A stretch of DNA of 64,000 nt, from the NCBI GenBank assembly GCA_945870575.1, contig CAMBSK010000003.1:62001-126000 (forward strand), written 5' to 3'. This document shows positions 59,850 to 64,000 of the stretch, piece after piece (within the stretch, counting starts at the first letter, position 1; each line of letters begins with the position of its first letter). A program made the position numbers and the translations under genes. Below the pieces are notes generated by a model. It saw nothing but the letters and a program-made list of their open reading frames with translations. It did no database searches and had not been told where the DNA came from. Source of the DNA: Bordetella parapertussis (lineage in GTDB: Bacteria; Pseudomonadota; Gammaproteobacteria; Burkholderiales; Burkholderiaceae_C).

Positions 59850-61205
59850 ATGTCCACAGTTTTCAATTTCACCTTCGTCCCCTGGTTCCGCTCGGTCGCG
59901 CCCTACATACACATGCACCGAGGTAAAACCTTTGTGGTTGCCATTGCAGGTGAAGCGATAGAGGCCGGGAAATTACCCAGCCTGGTGCAAGACCTGGCCA
60001 TGATTCAAAGCATGGGCGTGAAAGTGGTACTGGTGCACGGCTTTCGCCCTCAAGTCAACGAGCAACTCAAAGCCAAAGGCCATGCGCCTAAATACTCACA
60101 CGGCATTCGCATCACCGACAGCGTGGCGCTGGACTGCGCGCAAGAGGCCGCCGGACAACTGCGTTATGAAATCGAAGCGGCGTTCAGCCAAGGTCTGCCG
60201 AACACGCCTATGGCGGGCGCCACCGTTCGCGTTATCTCGGGCAACTTCATCACGGCCAGGCCTGTGGGCATCGTCGATGGCGTGGACTTTCAGCACTCAG
60301 GTCTGGTGCGCAAAGTGGATGTCACCGGTATCAGCAAAACGCTGAGCTTGGGCGCGATGGTGTTGTTGTCACCGTTTGGTTTTTCACCAACCGGTGAAGC
60401 GTTCAACCTGACCATGGAAGAAGTCGCCACATCGGTGGCCATTGCCTTGCAGGCCGACAAACTCATCTTCGTGACTGAGGTACCGGGCATACGTATCAAA
60501 CCGCTGGAAGCCGCCGGTGAAGACAACCCCATAGACACAGAAATGCCGCTCGATGTGGCAGAGCAATTGCTGGCAGACGCACCGCCCGCCAATCAACCGA
60601 CTGACATTGCTTTTTACTTGCAACACTGCGTGAAAGCTTGTAAGCACGGGGTCGAGCGCAGTCACATACTGCCGTTCGCGGTCGATGGTGTGTTGCTGCT
60701 GGAAATTTATGTGCACGACGGCATTGGCACCATGGTGGTGGATGAGCGACTCGAGAGTTTGCGCGAGGCCACGCCGGACGACTTGGGCGGCATCTTGCAA
60801 TTGATCGAACCGCTCGAGAACGACGGCACATTGGTGCGCCGTGAACGCACCGAGATAGAACGCGACATCGGTAACTACACGGTGATTGAACACGACGGCG
60901 TGATCTTCGGATGCGCGGCTCTCTATCCCTATCCCGAAAACAAAACCGCCGAAATGGCGGCATTGAGCGTCTCGCCGCATTCGCAAGGCCAGGGAGACGG
61001 CGAAAAGATTCTGCGTCGCATCGAGCAGCGCGCGCGTTACCTCGGGGTAGAAAGTATGTTTGTGCTGACCACGCGCACCATGCACTGGTTTTTAAAACGT
61101 GGCTTTGTGCAAGTGCCTATCGATTGGTTGCCGCAAGCACGTCAGCGCAAATACAGCCCGGACCGTAAAAGTGTGGTGCTGGTGAAAAAACTGCCTCAGG
61201 GTTGA
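59850..61205 (+). CDS. argA: Amino-acid N-acetyltransferase (N-acetylglutamate synthase)
   Basis: A 451-residue classical ArgA: an N-terminal amino-acid-kinase domain (FRSVAPYIHMHRGKTFVVAI, VVLVHGFRPQVNEQL, the arginine-binding region) and a C-terminal GNAT domain (AALSVSPHSQGQGDGEKILR, WFLKRGFVQV). It makes N-acetylglutamate, the first step of arginine synthesis, and is usually inhibited by arginine. In related genomes it lies directly beside hrpA; here vapBC separates them. Its 3' end overlaps the convergent dsbB by 10 bases. Confidence 0.93.
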   Translation: MSTVFNFTFVPWFRSVAPYIHMHRGKTFVVAIAGEAIEAGKLPSLVQDLAMIQSMGVKVVLVHGFRPQVNEQLKAKGHAPKYSHGIRITDSVALDCAQEAAGQLRYEIEAAFSQGLPNTPMAGATVRVISGNFITARPVGIVDGVDFQHSGLVRKVDVTGISKTLSLGAMVLLSPFGFSPTGEAFNLTMEEVATSVAIALQADKLIFVTEVPGIRIKPLEAAGEDNPIDTEMPLDVAEQLLADAPPANQPTDIAFYLQHCVKACKHGVERSHILPFAVDGVLLLEIYVHDGIGTMVVDERLESLREATPDDLGGILQLIEPLENDGTLVRRERTEIERDIGNYTVIEHDGVIFGCAALYPYPENKTAEMAALSVSPHSQGQGDGEKILRRIEQRARYLGVESMFVLTTRTMHWFLKRGFVQVPIDWLPQARQRKYSPDRKSVVLVKKLPQG

Positions 61206-61744
61206 GACTCGAAGTTCGCGTCATTGGCAGCCTGAAAACGGGTTTGAATTTTGCGCCACACGACCAATACCAACCATAAACCCATGGCAACAAAAGCCAC
61301 AAAAGACCAGTTGGCAATAGAGCCGCCTAAAAATGTCCAATCGATCTTGGTGCAGTCGCCGCTGCCTCTGAAAATCAGCGGTATGGCGCGCTGTAGCGGA
61401 AACGATTCGATCATGCCGTAAAAGTCGCGACCGCAACTGAGGATATTCGGTGGGTACCACTGCAGCCAAGACTGACGCGCAGCGACAAACGCCCCAAAGC
61501 CTGCCGTCAAAAAGCCCAACAACACCCATAACTGTTGCACACGCGCATGGCGAATCATCAAAGCGACAACCGCAAGCAAACCGATGACGGTCATGGCATA
61601 GCGCTGAACGATGCACATGGGACAAGGCTCTAAACCGACTACATGTTGCAGGTATAAGCCAAAGCCAAGCAATGCCGCGCAGCCCAAAGCCAGCAAAGCC
61701 CAAGACAGGCGCAGATTTAACAGGTTCCAAAGTTTTGAGGACAT
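61196..61744 (-). CDS. dsbB: Disulfide bond formation protein B
   Basis: A 182-residue inner-membrane protein with four hydrophobic segments. Seen: the first redox pair in [13 protein letters not shown] and the second in a periplasmic loop (LSCGRDF and [10 protein letters not shown]). It reoxidises DsbA and passes electrons to quinones. The ATG at 61744 is preferred; a TTG six codons upstream is in frame. Convergent overlap with argA. Confidence 0.92.
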   Translation of the reverse strand: MSSKLWNLLNLRLSWALLALGCAALLGFGLYLQHVVGLEPCPMCIVQRYAMTVIGLLAVVALMIRHARVQQLWVLLGFLTAGFGAFVAARQSWLQWYPPNILSCGRDFYGMIESFPLQRAIPLIFRGSGDCTKIDWTFLGGSIANWSFVAFVAMGLWLVLVVWRKIQTRFQAANDANFESQP

Positions 61745-61879
61745 TTTTTTCTTGGCAATCAATCAATGACAACCATTATCCGCTCGCTCGCATATCCCCA
61801 TAGCCGAGATGCTTTACGGGGACGAGGGTTTCAAAGCTTGCTACAGTCTCGGTTTTGTCTGACACAAGCGAGGAATTTC

Positions 61880-62155
61880 ATGGCACGCACCGTTCACTGC
61901 ATCAAACTGGAAAAAGAAGCCGAAGGCTTGGACTTTCCGCCCTACCCCGGCGACCTCGGTAAACGTATATGGGAAAACGTCAGCAAAGATGCTTGGGCCG
62001 CTTGGTTAAAACACCAAACCATGTTGGTGAATGAAAACCGCTTGAACTTGGCCGACTTGCGCGCCCGCCAATACTTGGCCCGCCAAATGGAAAACCATTT
62101 TTTCGGCGATGGAGCCGATGCTGCGCAAGGCTACGTGCCGCCACCTGCTGCTTGA
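61880..62155 (+). CDS. Fe(II)-trafficking protein (YggX family)
   Basis: A 91-residue YggX-type protein. Seen: [58 protein letters not shown] and a short Pro/Ala tail. The family protects Fe-S proteins from oxidative damage and helps iron handling. GAGGAA lies just upstream of the ATG. A longer in-frame start at 61766 has no family support. Followed seven bases later by the MnmC-like gene. Confidence 0.93.
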   Translation: MARTVHCIKLEKEAEGLDFPPYPGDLGKRIWENVSKDAWAAWLKHQTMLVNENRLNLADLRARQYLARQMENHFFGDGADAAQGYVPPPAA

Positions 62156-62162
62156 TATTTGA

Positions 62163-63359
62163 ATGAATCTGGACAAGCGCTGCATTGTCATTGGCGCTGG
62201 TGTGGCCGGTGCTGCATGCGCACACGTATTGGCTGACAGAGGCTGGCAGGTCAAATTGCTGGACATGGCCAAAGAACCGTGCGCGGCGGCATCCGCTGTG
62301 CCTGTGGGCGTGGTGTCCTGCCACGCTTCGCCGGATGACAATCCTTTGTCGCAACTCACACGTGCCGGATTACAAGCCACTGTTGCGTTTGCCAAGCAAC
62401 ACTTGATCGAGGGACAAGACTGGTCGGCATGCGGTGTTTTAGAAAGACGGCTTGGTGATTCATCCCATGCTAAGAAGCCTTGGCAAGAACCCGACCAAGA
62501 CAGCGTCTGGTTTTCCCATGTGCAACTCGCGCGGCCAGAGCAATTGCATCAAGCCGGTCTGAGTGATGAACTCTCACATGATCTGTGGCAGCCGCAAGGC
62601 GCGTGGATCAAACCGCTTGCTCTGGTGCGGGCTTTGTTAAGCAACGACGACATTCTTTTTATGGGCTTGCATGAAGTCGAGAGCATGCAAAAAAACCCGG
62701 CCACCGGAGAATGGCAATTGCGTTTGAAAAACCATATTCCTATAACCAACATGGGTAGCTCTCACACGTTCGCCACAGAAACTGCACCGCATGTGGTCAT
62801 TGCCACCGGCGCGCAAACACCTGATTTTTTGAACCAAGTTTTGTATGAGCCTGACATGGGCTTGCACCCTATCGCTGGACAAGTCTCCTGGGGCTTGCAA
62901 GACCCCAGCGCTGATTTGCCGAAGTTTGCGGTGAACGGTCATGGCAGCTTTGTCGCGCACGTGCCGACGAAAGACGGACTGGCTTGGTACACAGGATCGA
63001 CATTTGACAGACACCAGTCGCACCTGGTTGCAACTGATGAAGCGCATGCACGCAATCAGCAAAGACTGAGTGAACTTCTCCCTGTAGTCGCTGAGACTTT
63101 GGCTAAGCAATGGAGCGAGGCCGCACACATACAGGCATGGACAGGTGTGCGATGCGCATCTGTTAACCGCCTACCCAAACTCGGACCGCTGGATGAGCAA
63201 CGATTGCAAGGCTTACACATGTTGTCTGGCTTGGGTTCTCGCGGGCTGACGCTGGCCTTGTTGTGTGCGCAGGTTGTGGCTGATCGCATGGAAAGTAAAC
63301 CGCCTGCGCTGTCACAAGGCTTGCTCAAAGCCATGCAGTGTGAATTGCCTCAGACATAA
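62163..63359 (+). CDS. FAD-dependent oxidoreductase, stand-alone MnmC C-terminal domain-like
   Basis: A 398-residue D-amino-acid-oxidase-type flavoprotein. Seen: CIVIGAGVAGAACAHVLADRG near the N-terminus, AASAVPVGVVSCHASPDDNP, HVVIATGAQTPDFL, HPIAGQVSW, and GVRCASVNRLPKLGPL with the final SGLGSRGLTLALLCA. These are MnmC oxidoreductase features; in MnmC that domain removes the carboxymethyl group of cmnm5U34 in tRNA. The methyltransferase half is absent, so a partner (MnmC1-type) would be needed elsewhere. Other substrates are possible. Confidence 0.82.
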   Translation: MNLDKRCIVIGAGVAGAACAHVLADRGWQVKLLDMAKEPCAAASAVPVGVVSCHASPDDNPLSQLTRAGLQATVAFAKQHLIEGQDWSACGVLERRLGDSSHAKKPWQEPDQDSVWFSHVQLARPEQLHQAGLSDELSHDLWQPQGAWIKPLALVRALLSNDDILFMGLHEVESMQKNPATGEWQLRLKNHIPITNMGSSHTFATETAPHVVIATGAQTPDFLNQVLYEPDMGLHPIAGQVSWGLQDPSADLPKFAVNGHGSFVAHVPTKDGLAWYTGSTFDRHQSHLVATDEAHARNQQRLSELLPVVAETLAKQWSEAAHIQAWTGVRCASVNRLPKLGPLDEQRLQGLHMLSGLGSRGLTLALLCAQVVADRMESKPPALSQGLLKAMQCELPQT

Positions 63360-63386
63360 AAAAACGCAGCCCTTTCGGACTGCGTT
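63357..63386 (-). terminator. Rho-independent terminator on the minus strand
   Basis: AACGCAG (63363-63369) pairs with CTGCGTT (63380-63386), with an inner CC/GG. On the minus strand the stem is followed by seven T; on the plus strand there is no T-run. So it should stop minus-strand transcripts coming from about 63616, close to the MnmC-like gene end. Confidence 0.7.
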
Positions 63387-63683
63387 GTGAGGCGATACCT
63401 TTGAAGTGCGCATTTCTTTAGAAATTAACTTGACTTCTGACTGACAGAACCTGCTCGCGAGTGGGTTGTATACGTCTCGCCTTCTGAGTTGCGAGCTTCG
63501 AACAAATTCACGTCACCTAAAAAACTATACACAAATGGATTGGCCGTGTTATCCCAGTGCCGCCAATTCAGCCATCAGTTTTTGTTGCTGCCATTCAATA
63601 AATGTGCTTATATCTAATTGACATATAGCTCAAACTAAAAAGTAGTTGGTCAAGCTAGGGTCGGCTCTTATAGTCCTGCACTT
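63360..63683. other. Divergent intergenic region with a candidate small minus-strand gene or sRNA
   Basis: Minus strand: TTGACC (63653-63648) and GCTATA (63629-63624), 18 bases apart, could start a transcript near 63616 that ends at the terminator at 63357, about 260 nt. It contains a frame open from 63574 to 63425 (49 residues, including WLNWRHWDNTANPFVY and VNLFEARNSEGETYTTHSR) without a good ATG or ribosome binding site. CTCGC/GCGAG and CTCGCGAG stems also favour a structured RNA. Unresolved. Confidence 0.35.
63646..63674 (+). promoter_or_regulatory. Candidate promoter of the TauE/SafE gene
   Basis: TTGGTC (63646-63651) and TATAGT (63669-63674) with a 17-base spacer. The start codon is at 63684, so the predicted transcript would have almost no leader; no ribosome binding site is visible. 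The -35 box overlaps that of the opposing minus-strand promoter. Confidence 0.45.
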
Positions 63684-64000
63684 ATGGAAAACTTCTCATT
63701 CGCTTTTGTGCTCGCCGGCTTTGTTGTCGGCGTGATCGTAGGCCTCACAGGAGTCGGCGGCGGCTCTTTGATGACACCTTTGCTGATCTTCGGATTCGGC
63801 ATCAAGCCCGCGTTCGCGGTCGGCACCGATTTGCTTTTTGCAGCAGCCACCAAGTTCGGCGGCTTGCTCAATTTCGCGCGTCAACGCATCATTCCTTGGC
63901 GTGTGGTGTTCAGTCTCAGTTTGGGCAGCGTGCCAGCTGCGCTCATCACGTTGGCGGCGTTGCACCATTTCGGCACATCCAATCCCACGGTGCAAAACGC
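63684..64000 (+). CDS. TauE/SafE-family sulfite exporter, C-terminus beyond the window
   Basis: The visible 105 residues are the start of a polytopic membrane protein: MENFSFAFVLAGFVVGVIVG, the TGVGGGSLMTPLLIF signature, KPAFAVGTDLLFAAATKFGG and RVVFSLSLGSVPAALIT. The family exports sulfite, sulfoacetate or related organosulfur anions; many members have no known substrate. Cut by the right edge. Confidence 0.88.
   Translation, partial: MENFSFAFVLAGFVVGVIVGLTGVGGGSLMTPLLIFGFGIKPAFAVGTDLLFAAATKFGGLLNFARQRIIPWRVVFSLSLGSVPAALITLAALHHFGTSNPTVQN

Noticed and set aside
63357..63640. 6S RNA
   Set aside because: Size and a terminal hairpin invited the idea, but I could not match the 6S closing stem and central bubble.

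Overview
The window looks like a chromosomal segment of a heterotrophic betaproteobacterium of the Burkholderiales. That inference rests on the gene families present (hrpA next to argA, dsbB, an Fe(II)-trafficking protein and a stand-alone MnmC-type oxidoreductase; many Liv-type ABC, TRAP, acyl-CoA and SDR catabolic genes) and on moderate GC content with embedded AT-rich patches. No rRNA, tRNA, CRISPR array or intact insertion sequence was seen.

Layout. 1-3117 (minus): FAH-family hydrolase, acyl-CoA ligase and thiolase in one run, the last cut by the window edge. 3345-6255 (plus): the four-carbon acid sugar (tetronate) genes otnK-otnC-otnI. 6252-8689: small genes, including a thioredoxin-fold protein without CxxC, a coiled-coil/HTH regulator and a gene remnant. 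8671-16180 (plus): an Ntn-type P1 peptidase, a D-aminoacylase-like amidohydrolase and a complete Liv-type ABC transporter with a perfect 14-bp palindrome in front of it. 16197-20205: Baeyer-Villiger monooxygenase, two SDR/epimerase genes and small ORFs.

20670-23825 is an AT-rich island built around two cobalamin-binding light-regulator-like proteins (an AerR/PpaA-like protein and a CarH-like MerR regulator). It also holds two paralogous winged-helix proteins and a diverged tandem duplication of a promoter plus small-ORF module. This is the strongest candidate for an undescribed system.

23972-35464: SDR, a TrhO-glutathione S-transferase fusion, a serine hydrolase, two MFS transporters, nitronate monooxygenase, HCCA-isomerase-like and other accessory enzymes. 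35596-39001: a PhnD/PhnC/fused-PhnE ABC transporter behind a structured leader that ends in a terminator-like hairpin. 39010-40615: a periplasmic FKBP and a secreted HExxH protein. 40694-48301: a divergon for sugar-acid catabolism with a TRAP transporter and a UxaA-type dehydratase. 48302-50815: an IS-like scar, a di-heme oxidoreductase and a long AT-rich gap.

50816-54694 is a zinc-acquisition island: ZnuD-like TonB receptor, ZIP permease and a His-rich DUF2796 protein, divergent from a Zur-like Fur protein across a dyad operator. 55021-64000: hrpA carrying two in-frame clusters of a palindromic repeat, vapBC wedged between hrpA and argA, then argA, dsbB, yggX, a MnmC2-like gene, a possible small minus-strand transcript with its own terminator, and the start of a TauE/SafE permease.
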